In this document: positions 1 through 11,896 of the stretch, in pieces | Layout: each line of letters starts with the position of its first letter | How positions within the stretch are numbered: position 1 is the first letter of the stretch | The notes under the pieces: generated by a model | The model's database searches: none | What the model saw: the letters and a program-made list of their open reading frames with translations, nothing else | What the model was told of the DNA's origin: nothing | Made by a program: the position numbers and the translations under genes | Source: Sistotremastrum niveocremeum HHB9708 | Lineage: Eukaryota > Basidiomycota > Agaricomycetes > Sistotremastrales > Sistotremastraceae | Reading direction: 5' to 3' | NCBI GenBank assembly: GCA_001630475.1 | Contig: KV419406.1 | Location: forward strand, 757,028 to 821,027 | DNA length: 64,000 bases

Positions 1-1686
1 TCTTTCTCCCGTGTGCAGCCAAGTAACGAACATTGCGCAAATCAGCAAGCAGAAAACTCGCTGATCGCCATTTATCTCGCCAGACTATATGAGGAATTTC
101 CAAGCCGTCGTTTGAGTATAGTGTTGGAAAATGATCGGACAATTCTCCAGTTACAGGAACCAACCGACTCGAGTATCTGCTCTGAGTGAGCTCTGCGTCA
201 GATGGCAGAATCGCGGCAAGATAGTCCACGACATGATTGTCTCCAATTACGCTGCAGAAAACCTGCATGACACGAAGACTCGATGCAAATGCCTTCTGGT
301 CGGGTCCGACTATGGGAGGACGGACGGCAGCGTCCATGTATATCCCAATGGATATGAGCTTTCTACAATGCTCCGCAAATGAAAGAAGGCAGGAAAGAGT
401 AGGAATTTTCTCCGGACGAAGTCCCCATGCGTGAACGCAGAGCTCTAGATGTCTGAGCTCAGGAAAGCTGCGTGCGAATCTTGCCAAATCAGCGTCGCTC
501 AACTCGGGAGGTTCCGGATGATCCAATACGAGAGATTCAAGGCGTCTCATCGATAGGAGCGGTTCTAGCATGTCCATCGTCAAAGTTCCTTTGAACGATG
601 ATCGCGCCAGTTGTGGATTCCACATCGCATAGATTACGACGAGGTCTCGGAGATTGGGATAGGCGGTCGAGACGAATGTCAGGCATGTGGGAAGGTGGTT
701 TTCTTCTGAGATCTCCACGTGAAGCGAGACCAGACCGGTCATGTTCCCCCCGAGGAAAGTCTTCGACAGACCGATAAAAGTGGTGCTGTCAAGCGAGAGC
801 GCTCTCAAGCCAGCGAAAGTCTCGGGCGATCTGTCACAGATTTTCTCTCTCTGTCTCTCCCTTTCATCCACCTTCGTTTCTCTTATCGCGAAAGTGGTGA
901 GCCAGAGTCGGACGATATTCGCGTTGCGCGATAAGCTGCAGATCGTATCGATCGAAGCCAGACACGCAGGCAAAGCAATCGATTGCAAGCAAGGGAAGCC
1001 TCTGAGGACTTCAGCGATCGCTTTCTGTATATCTTCAGCATCATAGTCCCAGAGATGTGAGTTGTTTATCTTCAGGTGTAAAGTATTGAGTTCGGCGATC
1101 TTCGCGCGAGGTGCTGAAGAACGAGTTCCATATCCGATTCCTCGATCGTAAGATGGATCACCTGTAATCTCTCGTGAAGCAATATCGTAATGAACGGGGT
1201 TGTGCGCCAAGACGCGTCCTCCCAATGCAATCTCCTAAGAGACGGAAGGAGAACTTCTCCTGGAGGGAGTGTTGTGAGAAGATCGACCATCGCGCTGCTT
1301 GTAAGGCATTGAAATGGGTCGTCCAGGGAATCAACAGCGAGGGCCTGAACTCTAGAGCTATAGTGTCGAAATCGGTCCCAATGAGCAGGAGTTATGTCAT
1401 CATGGAATGACTACTCAAGGTCTGATATCAGAAAGAGTCCAAGAGAGGAACCGCGAAATAGAGATACCAGCATACCCTCCTCATCTTCATCCATATCACC
1501 AAGTAACTTGAGCATTCGCACGTAGCCTGGTCCGTCGCGGTATAGCGCATCGAGAGCGTGTTCTGATAATCGCTTGGAGAGTCTAGCGCAGGCAGAGAGG
1601 GTCCCGTTATCCAAGAAGTCGAAACATATTGCGATAAGCTCGGGAGTTTCCCAAAAGGCTTGAAGAGCTGTATATCTTTGAGACAT
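1..1686 (-). pseudogene. F-box/leucine-rich-like protein, copy A; frameshifted and cut by the left edge
   Basis: The product matches copies B and C along its length. The start at 1686 opens MSQRYTALQAFWETPELIA, a degenerate F-box (PEL..I, ALDALYRD). A 57-bp intron (1411-1467, phase 0) sits at the same codon position as in both paralogs. The reading then continues through LLTTLPPGE and LPSLRRLHW, but near 1091 the frame slips by one base relative to the paralogs (SPN followed by NTLHLK needs one extra base). The second frame is open to the window edge and keeps the family motifs FAEHCRKLISIGIYMD and DYLAAILP. F-box proteins normally bring substrates to SCF ubiquitin ligases; that role is inferred from fold only. 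Either a recent pseudogene or a one-base sequence error; the long open second frame argues that any decay is recent. Confidence 0.7.
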
Positions 1687-2114
1687 CGTATATTTCGATG
1701 ATATTACCTGCAGGGACAAGTTGAAGTGAGCTTCTGCCAGTGGACGTCGGGTTTAGTCACGGACTCACTGATGTAGCTGCGTTGATGCTGTGGAAATTTT
1801 GCTAGAGGATGTGCGACGTACTGGAGAGTATACTGGTAAAGTGAATCCACTCATAAACTCGAACCCGCCGAGCAGCTGTAAAAGTTTCCGGAAGAGCTCT
1901 CGGAAGCGGCCGAGATAACAGACACCTAAGCGGCTGAAAGATAAAATCGATAAAAATTGGTGCTCGGAAACTGAAAACGACTAAATTCAACAATCTATTC
2001 TAACTCAAATTTTCTACTATACTCAAGTCGCCTGGACTGCAGAGCTATGTTGAAACTTCCCAAGAGACTTGACTGCTTCAGGTCCAGGCACAGCTTACAT
2101 CATCCACACTAGAA
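1687..2114. other. Divergent spacer between F-box copy A and the GFA gene
   Basis: This 428-bp stretch separates two genes read outwards, so it should hold both promoters. I see no convincing TATA box, repeat or coding region. A 63-codon minus-strand frame inside it has no ATG-led family resemblance. Confidence 0.5.
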
Positions 2115-2715
2115 ATGTCCCCATCCCGACTCGGCATTCAAACTTTACCCCAAGAATTAGGTCCGAATCTGCTTTCTACACGCGAGAGAATGACTTCGCA
2201 ATCCAGCCAATCAGCTGAGGAGAATGGGAAAATCAGGCTTAGAGGACGATGTCATTGCGGTCGATTTTCTTGGGAATTCTTGCATCCTCCTTTCGCCACT
2301 CGTGCTCTCGGGAATGAGAGTGAGAAAAATCCGGTGAAGGGATTTAGACCTGCGCGATGTAATTGCAGTTTATGTTCCCTGAAAGGATACATTTTCTCAA
2401 CGTAAGTTCATCCGCTCCCGCCGAACCCAATTGATATATCGACATAATATTCGCAGCTTTTTAAAACCCACCGAAATAACCTGGACTTCCCAACATACAC
2501 TCTCCGACGCCTCCTCATATACATTCGGAACGAACACAGTTCATCATTATTTTTGTCCGGTGGATGGATGTGCGATTGCGGCGTATCGAGATGAGGATAA
2601 TGGTCTTGTGAAAGATGTTGTGGCGGTTAATTTGAATTGTGTCTATGAGGCTGATGGAGAGGAGTTCAGTGTTGAAGATATTTTTAAGAGGGTGTATGAT
2701 GGGAAGAACGCTTGA
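2115..2715 (+). CDS. GFA/CENP-V domain protein (glutathione-dependent formaldehyde-activating-like)
   Basis: Two exons, 2115-2401 and 2457-2715, with a 55-bp intron opening GTAAGT; 181 residues. Zinc-binding cysteines of the GFA fold are visible in order: RCHCG, then CNCSLC, then FCPVDGC near the end of the domain. Members of this family bind zinc and are annotated as S-(hydroxymethyl)glutathione synthase-like, but most fungal copies have no proven substrate. An in-frame ATG at 2190 is a possible alternative start and would remove a poorly conserved 25-residue leader. The gene converges on the minus-strand gene that ends at 2790, leaving only about 75 bp between the two stops. Confidence 0.8.
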
Positions 2716-2789
2716 TTCATTCGATACATAGTACACGTATAATAAATAGAGTCGGGTCTTCGAAGAAGGTAGTATTCCTATTGCACACT

Positions 2790-4758
2790 CTAATCTTCCC
2801 GGAACAAGTCCTGCGCACGTCCAACACCCAAAACTCCCATCGCAACCTCCGCAACCCTCTCCAAAAACTCCCCATAACCAATATCCGGCATCTCATCATA
2901 AGGATTCGCACTAACTTCATGCATAACCAACACATCATAAACATCCAGATACTCCTTCTTGAATCTCTTCTCCGGACTTCGTTCGGAAAGACTTTCGAAT
3001 ACGTCGCATGTGAAGAATGTTTGGACTGTCCAGCGGGAACAGCGGGGTGCGCGGGCGCGGAGGGTCCAGGCGCCGTGTTTGGATGGGACATCGTGCAGGA
3101 TTGTGTTGGTGAGTGGATTGCGGGCGAGGACTAGGAAACGGTTGTCGGAGGCGAGAGCGGAGATTATCTTCTTTGACTTTGGATCATTTTGAGACTACCA
3201 ATATTGATAAGTGACTGTATTAGAATAGACAGAGAAGAGCACGTACGAATTTGAAATAACCCCAATGGCGTCCTTGCTTTTCCCAAAAAGCTATCTTACG
3301 ACCTTTCTGAGCTGGCATGCGTTCTAACTTCCGTTGACCAGCATCGTTGCTCCAACATAGACATGCACCAACAGCACGAAATATTCTTTCAGACATCGTT
3401 TCCTTCGGATCGACCCAGCGGGGATATCGGGGCCCCACGACGCTATACCGACGAATATGCATCCATTCGCCGAAAGTACGAGTTACAGATAATGCGCAAC
3501 CTGCGCAGCCGCACTGACAGAGGAATGAGTCTTAGATCGGGGAGAAGGGGACTGAATAAGAGGCCTACATAACGATGGAAGAACTCCCATGCTTCTTGAC
3601 TCATCGCACCGCCCACTGGCTTCGACCACAAATAATTTCCACAAAGGAGGACCCGATCGACGCCTTCTTCGTCCTTGTCCCGGAAGCAGTCCGCAATAGC
3701 GTTCCGGATCATCTCAGGACCGATGACTGTATCTTTCCCATTCTTGACCTTCTTCAATAATCGTTCGAGCTCGGAGACTCTCAGTTCGTCATCTTGGAGG
3801 AATGAGATGACGTCGGGAAAGTTCTTCGAGCGGGCGCGCATGAAGAGGGACGGGTTGCGGGAGATGATCGTGCGGATTATGTTGGAGTTGATTTCTTGAG
3901 TGATAGCGGAGACTTTGGGATCGTCGGTGTGGATATTCGTGTCGCTGACGTAAGCGGATAGAGATGCGATGAGATTGTGGCGTTTGGAGAGCTCGGAATC
4001 TGGTTCGGAGGAGGTCTCGGAATGAGATTGGGTGGAGGAGCCCGAGCCGGATCTCTTCTTGCGTTTGGATTTCTTTGGGGGTGTCTGAGGAGGCGTTGGG
4101 AGGAGGGAGAGGTCGTTGGTTGTTTCGGCGCATATGATCTCATCGGCCGCGTGATCGTTGGCGAGCCATGATATGTTCTCTTCCTCCAGGATGAGCTGAA
4201 GTAGCAATGATGAGGATTGGGCAGACGGCAAGTGCTATATTCGACTTACGTTATATAGCCGTCTGTCGCAAGCCTCCATCGAGACCTCCAATGTGCGCAA
4301 TTCAATCGTTCTGCAACTGACTGTCAGGGAATTGATTTTGGTGATACCACGGGTAACTCACAGGAAAGCCAAGTAGCGACAATGCGATTCGTCGCCTCCT
4401 TTGTAGAACATGACATGATGACGTTCACGAGCCTGATATGCCCTATCGAATTGTCAGGTCAGGCTCGGAGACGTCGCTGCAGAACATACCTATTGCCAAG
4501 AACCCACTTCTCCTTCGCCGAAGCATACCAGTCCTTCAGCGACTGAAACTGCGTACAAGACAGGATCGCCTTGACATCGAGACACAACGTTTGATCGTCG
4601 AACGCTTCAAACTGCGTCGTCATGCTCTTGTATATTCGTAATTGCTTGCCCTCTTGCTCTTCGTGAACTGAGCACCATTTGGAATTACATTCCGCAGTGA
4701 TAAGACATTGAACGAGTGTCTTGTAGTCACGAGCTTCGCATTGCGTCAGCGTATGCAT
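2790..4758 (-). CDS. Uncharacterised 562-residue protein with N-terminal Cys/His motif
   Basis: Six exons can be joined in phase: 4758-4490, 4442-4362, 4310-4250, 4195-3519, 3442-3247 and 3194-2790, with introns of 47, 51, 54, 76 and 52 bp. The N-terminus carries a possible zinc knuckle (CEARDY, VQC, AEC, KWCSVHEEQ). A Ser/Lys-rich low-complexity linker (PPKKSKRKKRSGSGSS, probably a nuclear localisation signal) lies near residue 175, followed by a helical region with NIIRTIISRNPSLFMRA. The C-terminal exon is compact and mixed alpha/beta (ASDNRFLVLARNPLTN). I do not recognise the family. The donor of the fourth intron (GTCAGT at 3518) is the least certain junction, since a second in-phase donor lies nearby. 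Confidence 0.75.
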
Positions 4759-5604
4759 AATAATGACCTTTCGATATTACGGGGACGCCGTAGAGTGAGG
4801 TGAAGGTGGTGTAGACGACGAGCAATGGCGTCAAGATAGAGGGGATATAAAGGCAAGTCGACCGAGTACTGGAGAGGTCATCACTGTGAAGGTCCCCCTT
4901 GGCCGACGACTGCTCCGGAGAAGCATGATCGAGATGGGAGCACGATCACGGCTTCTCAATTGTCAGCAGCGGCCGTCCCGGTGTGAACATTGTAGATGGA
5001 GTTTCAATATCCAAAAGTGCCCTAGAACGCCAACCAACTAAGAATTGATCTGGGAATATAAGTAGGTAGGCCAGCGCTCTGGAATGGCGGTTAAAGAAAA
5101 TACGTGGTAAGTGTTCTACTATGTGTGTCTCACCTTCGCTGGACTGAGCATACGCCGACTTTGCTGCATATCGATCAATGCTCTCATCCACACACATAGT
5201 CAGGCACCGAGCAAGGGACAAGTGCCGGAGAAGAAAAACCGGCAGTTGCCGAAGCGCTCGGCGAAGTTATTGTTATGTATTTGGCTCTTATTGGCCGTCC
5301 TGCCACAGTCCCAGCCATCGCCACTGATCTCTCCGAGCACATATACCTCTCGAGGAGCGCTCAAGCTCTTCGCTGACCCGATTTCCCTCTCGCCCAAAAG
5401 ATTGGGGTTTGAGTGGGTTGGTTTGCCAAAGTGAATCTAAATCCGAAAAAGGCTGAAAGCCACCGCTCGTCATCAACTTTTTGCGAAGCCCAAAGTACAG
5501 AGCACCTGAGTAAGTTCTAAGTTTCTCAAGAACGGATATATTCACTTCAACTTACTGCTCCTCAGAGTTTAGTTCAGAATCACATATACAAGTACGAGAC
5601 CATC
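4759..5604. other. Intergenic region between two divergent genes
   Basis: About 850 bp between the start of the 562-residue gene and F-box copy B. A GATATAAAGG motif at about 4845 on the plus strand looks like a TATA box, but the first downstream reading frame (ATG near 4925) is only 38 codons. Nothing else here is supported as a gene. Confidence 0.45.
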
Positions 5605-7256
5605 ATGGCCCAAACGGCATCCACCGCCTTTTGGGAGATCCCAGAACTCATCGCCAGAACGACGACGTTTTTCGATTACCGAAGCCTAGTCGCGCTCTCT
5701 CAAGTCTCGAAAAGTCTATCGGAACATGCACTGGATGCTCTTTTCCGGGAGTGCATCAATATCTTCAAATTATTCGAAATATTATGTCCGCTCAAGATCA
5801 ATCGGAAGACGCAAGCTCTGGTTCGTTCAATACTTGAATAACAACAAATGAGATATCAATATATGTGCAGGAATTTGACAAATCCCTCACTGCGAAGCGC
5901 TGGAAAAGGTTTGAGCATTACAGGCGAAGGACTCGCATTGTCAAGATCGATCTCAATTTCGGTACAATCCAAACCATCTCTCCAAAAGTTATCTCTCAAC
6001 TCCGAGCTCAAATACCTGCCGGAGAGCCTTTTCTACCTTCCCTCAACAAAATGCATTGGGAAAGTGATAACCCAGGGTCTTATCAATTCGTCGAGCTGTT
6101 CGTACACGACAGACTTCGAGAACTTTTCTTATCGATCGCGGGATCGGATGTCAGCACAGTGCTTGGAAAATTGGTGCCAATGGCACCTAATCTTGAATCT
6201 TTGAAACTGATTGCAAGCGGTGAAATCGATGATGTCCCAAGGGCCCAAACCGCTGCAATCAGTGCCATTAATCTCATGACATCCCTACGTTCGTGTGCGT
6301 TGCCTTCGATTCTGGTAACGCCGGATATGATACGGATCCTTTCATACAAAAAGAGCGTCAAACAGCTCTGGCTTGCTCCCGTCGCTCTTTTTGTTGGGAG
6401 GAAGGCATCGACGCGTGACGTCATAGACAACGGAATTATCCCAGAGCGTTTTCCAAGTTTGACCGAACTCGCCATCAACAGTGCGCGTATGCTCGATTTT
6501 CTTCCCTATTTTTCCGACGGTCATCAATTACGAACTTTGCACATCGACATCGAAGATCAGACGCGTCTCCGCCAAACGCTGAATTTGATCGCCTCCTCAT
6601 GTAAGGCCTTGACGAACTTCAGTTTGCGATTGTCGGATTCCATCCCAGAGGATTTAATAACGTCTCCGCTGACAATGGAGATACTCCAACCTCTGCTCTC
6701 CTTGCACCTCATTGAAATTTTGGTCATCGAACATCCGCTCCCACCGAGCTTGAACGACGCCGATATGGAACAGTTCGCTACGAGCTTTCCGGAGCTTCAA
6801 TATCTCGAGCTATTCGTGCAATCCGGCTGTCGCAATGTTTTCCAGACAAATCTTCCAACGCTGGGATGTCTCATTCCATTCGCGCAACATTGCAGAAAGC
6901 TTATCGCATTGGGTATATACATGGACGCACGCCAAATCCCTCCTCCTCCACCAGTCCAAGCTCCACTCACTCAATTCGCACCATGTTTCGAACGACTTGA
7001 AGTCCATTGCTCACCCATCGACGAGCCGCTGCAAGTCCGAGACTTCCTCACGACTATTTTCCCTCCGGATGCGAAAGTTGATTTCGTACGATTTTCGAAG
7101 TGGCTTTCTACGATTGATGGGAAGATGAGCCGGGCGATGATCAATTCGGTTATGGCTTTGGATCATATTCCGGGAAAGTATAGGGAGGAGTGGATTGTCT
7201 TGTCGTGTCTCTTTAAGAAGGATTCCGAAAGGCTACCGAGGGATATTGTCAGATAG
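5605..7256 (+). CDS. F-box/leucine-rich-like protein, copy B
   Basis: Exons 5605-5820 and 5871-7256 give 533 residues; the 50-bp phase-0 intron (GTTCGT...TGCAG) lies at the position shared by copies A and C. Residues 8-45 form a degenerate F-box (FWEIPELIA, LSQVSKSLSEHALDALFRE). The rest is a run of leucine-rich segments of about 25-30 residues (LRTLHIDIED, LLSLHLIEILVIEHPLPP, LQYLELFVQS), as in fungal F-box/LRR proteins. These proteins usually act as substrate receptors of SCF E3 ligases; the substrate is unknown. The frame is intact. It faces the 260-residue minus-strand gene tail to tail. Confidence 0.85.
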
Positions 7257-7527
7257 GCAGCAGACATATCACGCATTGTCTGACGTCCTGGTCTTATATT
7301 CGAAATTAGTGTCACCATTGTCTTCATGAACGATACGATAGCTACCGACCTTTCGTTCTTCATGCTTAAGAACAGTCTGCCGTCGCTCAACGGTGACAGA
7401 ACCTTACGTATACGAGGCGGATATTCCTCCAATGACATGACTTACGGGTGATGGTCCGACCATCTGGCAGCCCCCTGAGAATCAGTGAATTAAGTAAATT
7501 GGAAGAGATAGCTTACTGAGGTCTCAA

Positions 7528-8367
7528 TCACGATCTTCGAACCACATCGGCGTATGAAAGACGCTGAAGCGGATGTAGACCGTCATCCTCCTTACAATCA
7601 ACTTCGCTCCAGTCGTCTTCGGCCCTCCCCGTTGTGTGTTTCGATAAGGGAGAAAGAGGCGGACAGCTTTCGAGAGGAAGCACTCTTGGAAGTGATGGAA
7701 TGATCTCGAAGTCCCTGTGGCGCCCTTGATGCCCTAGAGTGAAGACATTGTCAGTATTAGTACACCCGAGAGATGTGCCGGTGGTCGTACATTTCGGATT
7801 CGGCATCACTAGATCTTCGAGATAAACTTCTTGAGGCATTGGTAGATGCTGATAGCAATGTTCCGGAGCCTCGCTGAGACATGCACATGTCGAACGATCC
7901 AAAACCTCAGCTGTCAGCTCCGAGTTGTCCAAGAATGCCTTTGCGGCAGAAGCGCAGGAGCCAGTCCACGAGGAAATCGACAGATCCAAATTCAACAGCG
8001 CATCGTTCATGACAAGAGAGATATCTCTTCGCGACACCAACCCCACCATCCGTCGACGCCATCTCCTCATTCCATATCTCATCCTCAAGCGCTTCTTCCG
8101 TTCTTTCAAGCCAGCTCTCGAAATACAACACGCGCGCGCAGTTTTGAGCTGAAGATCCTCCTCATAAAGCAGATCCGAGTAGTAGTCCTGAGCATGATCG
8201 TGGCCAGGATATTGCCAACCACAGCACGACATGAACAAGATCAGGGAGCCCACCCAAGACGCGTTGTCTCCCCATTCTTGGTCCTCAAAGGTTCGGAGTT
8301 CCGGTAGCATAAAATCAGGATAGAGCGGAGGAGTTTCGTCTTCTTCATCGTCCCATGCGTATGCCAT
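7528..8367 (-). CDS. Hypothetical protein, about 260 residues
   Basis: Start chosen at the ATG at 8367 (MAYAWDDEEDETPPLYPDF); the frame is open further upstream but without a nearby ATG. A 57-bp in-frame stretch at 7734-7790 has every mark of an intron: GTACGA donor, a perfect TACTAATAC branch site and TCTAG acceptor. Splicing it gives 260 residues in place of 279. The protein has an acidic N-terminus, a basic arginine-rich patch (RMRYGMRRWRRRM) near the middle and an end YADVVRRS. No family is recognised. It lies between two F-box copies and may belong to the same rapidly changing island. Confidence 0.55.
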   Translation of the reverse strand: MAYAWDDEEDETPPLYPDFMLPELRTFEDQEWGDNASWVGSLILFMSCCGWQYPGHDHAQDYYSDLLYEEDLQLKTARACCISRAGLKERKKRLRMRYGMRRWRRRMVGLVSRRDISLVMNDALLNLDLSISSWTGSCASAAKAFLDNSELTAEVLDRSTCACLSEAPEHCYQHLPMPQEVYLEDLVMPNPKCTTTGTSLGCTNTDNVFTLGHQGRHRDFEIIPSLPRVLPLESCPPLSPLSKHTTGRAEDDWSEVDCKEDDGLHPLQRLSYADVVRRS

Positions 8368-8946
8368 GGCACCCTGTACCGACTGGGGGTGAGAGCACTG
8401 GATGGAGGGCAAGAAATCCAAGGATGTCGAGGTCGTTGGACGCTTTGCCTTCAAATTGGGCTCGCTCTATAAAGTGCAAGTCATGGCTGCGGAACCGCTG
8501 TTCAGCTTCATAGTAGAGTCATTATCGGTCCAGCGAATGAGGGTTAGCGACGCAGCATAGCCATCGTTTAGCACAAGGTTTAGCAGAACGGTAGCAGTTA
8601 CTAATTCTGGCGATGCCGTGCGCTTCCGACTTCCGACACGGCAGGATTTTTCTCTTGTTCAAGTTCCTTTCGTCTGCGCGCACACCGATACCAGTCGAGA
8701 CAACGCTGGTGCTCAGAGTTAGCCATACACAGGTTTCTGAACCATAACCATATCTCCTCAATCCAGATCCAAGTCAACAACAGTTTGCCTCAGCGATCGA
8801 CCCAACTATTTCGACAAACCCAAGTGAGATGGCGCATTCTATTATATGTCATCAGAGATCATAGCTTGTCTCATCGATTTTCTAGCACATCGATAGGTTC
8901 CAAACGTAGCATCATCACCCCCTCTATCTTTTCCTCTGCTTCCCCG
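8368..8946. other. Divergent spacer upstream of F-box copy C
   Basis: About 580 bp between the minus-strand hypothetical gene and F-box copy C. The reading frame of copy C is open upstream to 8785, so a longer N-terminus is possible, but the paralogs align only from the ATG at 8947. No other signal is apparent. Confidence 0.45.
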
Positions 8947-10605
8947 ATGTCCCAAACGCGTACAGCTCTGCGAGCCTGTTGGGAAACCCCTGAGCTTATA
9001 GCAATCATCGTGGACATGCTCGATACCACATCACAGGCGCGCTGTGCTCGACTTTCGAGGGCTATCTCTGAGCATGCTCTAAATGCTCTGTATCGTAACG
9101 TCAAACAACTCCTTCCTATCTTCAGTCTATTGTGTCCAATACGCGAGGACGTGGACTCAGGCAGAATGGTACCGTCTTGCGATCACAAAGTCAGCTCTCT
9201 CAGGCTAAATATATTGTACTAGAATTTTACAAACTCCCTCAATTCAACACATTGGAACAGATTCAATTGGTATCGCTCCAGAATTCGCACTATCGAAACA
9301 TACATCTCGGAAGACCGCTTTGAGCGTTTATCCGATGAGTCCAGACTGGATCTTCTGACCACACTCCCTCAAGGTGAAATCATGTTCCCATCACTGAGAA
9401 AGTTGGTCTGGTTGGACAGCGAACCTGGGACAGCGAGCCTCATCCTGCTATTCTTGCATAAGAGACTGAGTGACGTCTCGCTGTTATTGGTGGCACGGGA
9501 TGTGCCCATGATTTTAGACTATCTCACGTACAGGTGCCCTGGACTGGACTCTCTAAACTTCGAGACGGTCGACATACCACATCAGGGTTTCGATTGGACC
9601 CCGGCCCGTGTAGCCTGCGCGAGGGTCGTCGACACTCTACCTTTGCTTCGGAGGTTGGTGCTCCCTCGGGCGCTACTCAATGCAGATGTTGTACATCGCC
9701 TATCTCTTCACCCTTGTCTACAGCGTATTTGTGTGACATTGTTCATGCTGAAGGACACGCATGAGTCTGGGATAGCGAGTCATCACGATTCTTCGCCAGC
9801 TCATCCTTTCGCCAATCTCCTGGCTCTCTCAATCGACAGCAAGAACTTATTGGAGTTCACAGATCCCCTCCTGAAAAGCCCTTGTCTCACAACCATCAAT
9901 GTCGATGTCTTTGACCAATCGGATCTATCTACCCTCATCCGATTGATCTCCACATCATCTCCGGGAGTAAAAAATCTCAGTGTCCAGACTGCACAGTACC
10001 CCGTCTTCGGAAGGGCGCTTCCACTGCCTATAAATCTTGCATTTCTTCTTCCGTTGTTGCGCTTGGAAAGCCTTCAGACCCTGGTCATAGACCACCCCGT
10101 TCCGCCCGAGCTTGATGATGATGAACTTGGCACGTTATCAGCCGCCCTTCCGGCACTCGTTCATTTCCAACTTTGCGTTCGCACTCATTGCGGGGCAGAC
10201 TACAAAGTCCCTACTTTGGGATGCCTCATACACTTTGCGAGAAATTGCCGGAAATTGGTATCGATTGGCGTATACATGGACGCATCGGTAGTCCCACGGG
10301 TCTCTCGACAAGATAAAAATGCTTTCGCACCCTGCCTTGAAGTACTAGAGGTTTGCTGCAGCAAAATCACATCACATCGGCGGGTCGCTGATTTTCTCGC
10401 CGCGATCCTCCCGCCACGAGCAACCATTAATGTGGCTACGCGCTCAAGCCGCTTGCAATACGTGGGAGCAGATACTGATGATGTATTTGATCCAGCTTCA
10501 GCAATGCTCTATGTGGATGAACAATTACTTGAATATCATTCCGAGTGGTGCTCTACAAGAGATCTGCTTGATAATTTGGAGTCGGTCAGAGAGTTACTGG
10601 CCTGA
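8947..10605 (+). CDS. F-box/leucine-rich-like protein, copy C
   Basis: Exons 8947-9168 and 9223-10605 with a 54-bp phase-0 intron (GTACCG...TACTAG); 534 residues, almost the length of copy B. The F-box-like segment reads CWETPELIAIIVDMLD and LSRAISEHALNALYRN, nearly the same as copy A. The leucine-rich body includes LLTTLPQGEIMFPSLRKL, LQTLVIDHPVPPELDDDEL and IHFARNCRKLVSIGVYMDA, each with a counterpart in A and B. The frame is intact, so C is more likely than A to be functional. Copies A and C are closer to each other than to B (shared MSQ start, LLTTLP), which suggests an inverted duplication around copy B. Confidence 0.85.
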
Positions 10606-11896
10606 GCGTCAGATTGCGAAAAAGGGGGAAAACGCTGAGTTTCCTGTAGATGACACAGAAGGAAAGAAGTACATGTAGTCAGATAGTCAATATAGTCAGT
10701 ATAGAGCTCGATCTGAAAGTATGGGTATGCGAGGTTTCAAGCCTGGGCTATTATCAAAGAACTCACAGTGAGCTCTGCAAAAACCTCGACGATTTGGGGG
10801 TATAGGTTGCTTCAGTGTTCAAAATCAAGTGAGGGAAAAATCAAGGGCGTATATTATGATACTTCCCAGTTGTACGTGCTTGAGCTGTATTCACGCTAAA
10901 GAGAGTCCTTGAGTATTTAGAATATACATTAATGGGACAGTTCAGTATCTGCAATGCAGCTAATGCTCGAGGAATGCATGAGAAACAAACTTAGAACGAT
11001 ACCGCTATTGATGCGGAAGCCGACAATAAAACAAACTATCCCTCTACTCGATAGATTGATAGGTTGCAGTCCAAGAGATCTGGGACTCGACTCGCTCGAG
11101 GCGTGAGTCATCCCATAGCGAAACGTCCGACGTGTACTAGTACTTGAAAGGAAATATCAAAAAACCGATTGAAACTGTATGTTGCTACTGCAGCGTCCGA
11201 TATCTAAACTCTTACTAGAGCTATGCCAGTTGATGTGCCACCGCTGTCGCGGCAAATCCGGAGTTATTTAGCTTCTAAAAACCCCTAAAGCCTCTCGGTG
11301 CCTTCATCTTCCCAAACTGCAGCACTTTGTCGATTGCATAAAGGTTTGAAAATTTCTCTCTGAAATCTCATAGGCTCTGTTGGCCTGAATCTACCCAATA
11401 TGGCAGCTTGCGCTTTTCGATCAGTTAGTCCGACGCAAACGAGAAATTGCAAGCGTTATCGAGGAGTGAGATTATGACCGATTGCGATATTCTGGAATGC
11501 AACGATAATCATGGTAATGATGGTCGGCTCACATCGATGTGTCTGTTATAAGGATCACCCGAAAGTCTTGCCCAACGCATTGGCCCAACGTCCCTTTCTG
11601 ATAGGTGATAATTGATTTGACCACGGTGCTTTATGTGGTTGACCCAGTATCAAGAGTTTGGAAACAAGCCATAATGCAACCTTTTGTCAAAGCCGGGCTC
11701 AAATGCGTGCATCGCTTCGATGAACGCCTGCTCCCAAGCTAAGACCAGTCGCATCGCCAGCCAAACAACTGTCAACAAGGAAGGTTGTATAGACCGAAGG
11801 GCTGAGGATGGCACCACCAGAGTCCTCGTTCTTGACCACCACGTCGTAGATCATCGCAGCAGATATAATCCCAAATCAGCCGCCTCGACTGTTCGG
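10606..11896. other. Intergenic region, 1.3 kb
   Basis: Between F-box copy C and the DUF6699 gene. I see short AT-rich runs and a few imperfect repeats (ATAGTCAATATAGTCAGTATAG near 10680) but no supported gene. The reading frame of the following gene is open back to 11684 without a well-placed ATG, so part of this space may be its 5' end. Confidence 0.4.

Noticed and set aside
131-434. Plus-strand frames of 65-83 codons at the left edge
   Set aside because: They lie antisense to the C-terminal part of F-box copy A, whose minus-strand frame carries clear family motifs.
4845-5040. TATA-like motif followed by a 38-codon frame with five cysteines
   Set aside because: Too short, no intron or homolog seen; the motif may serve a non-coding or longer transcript that I cannot define.
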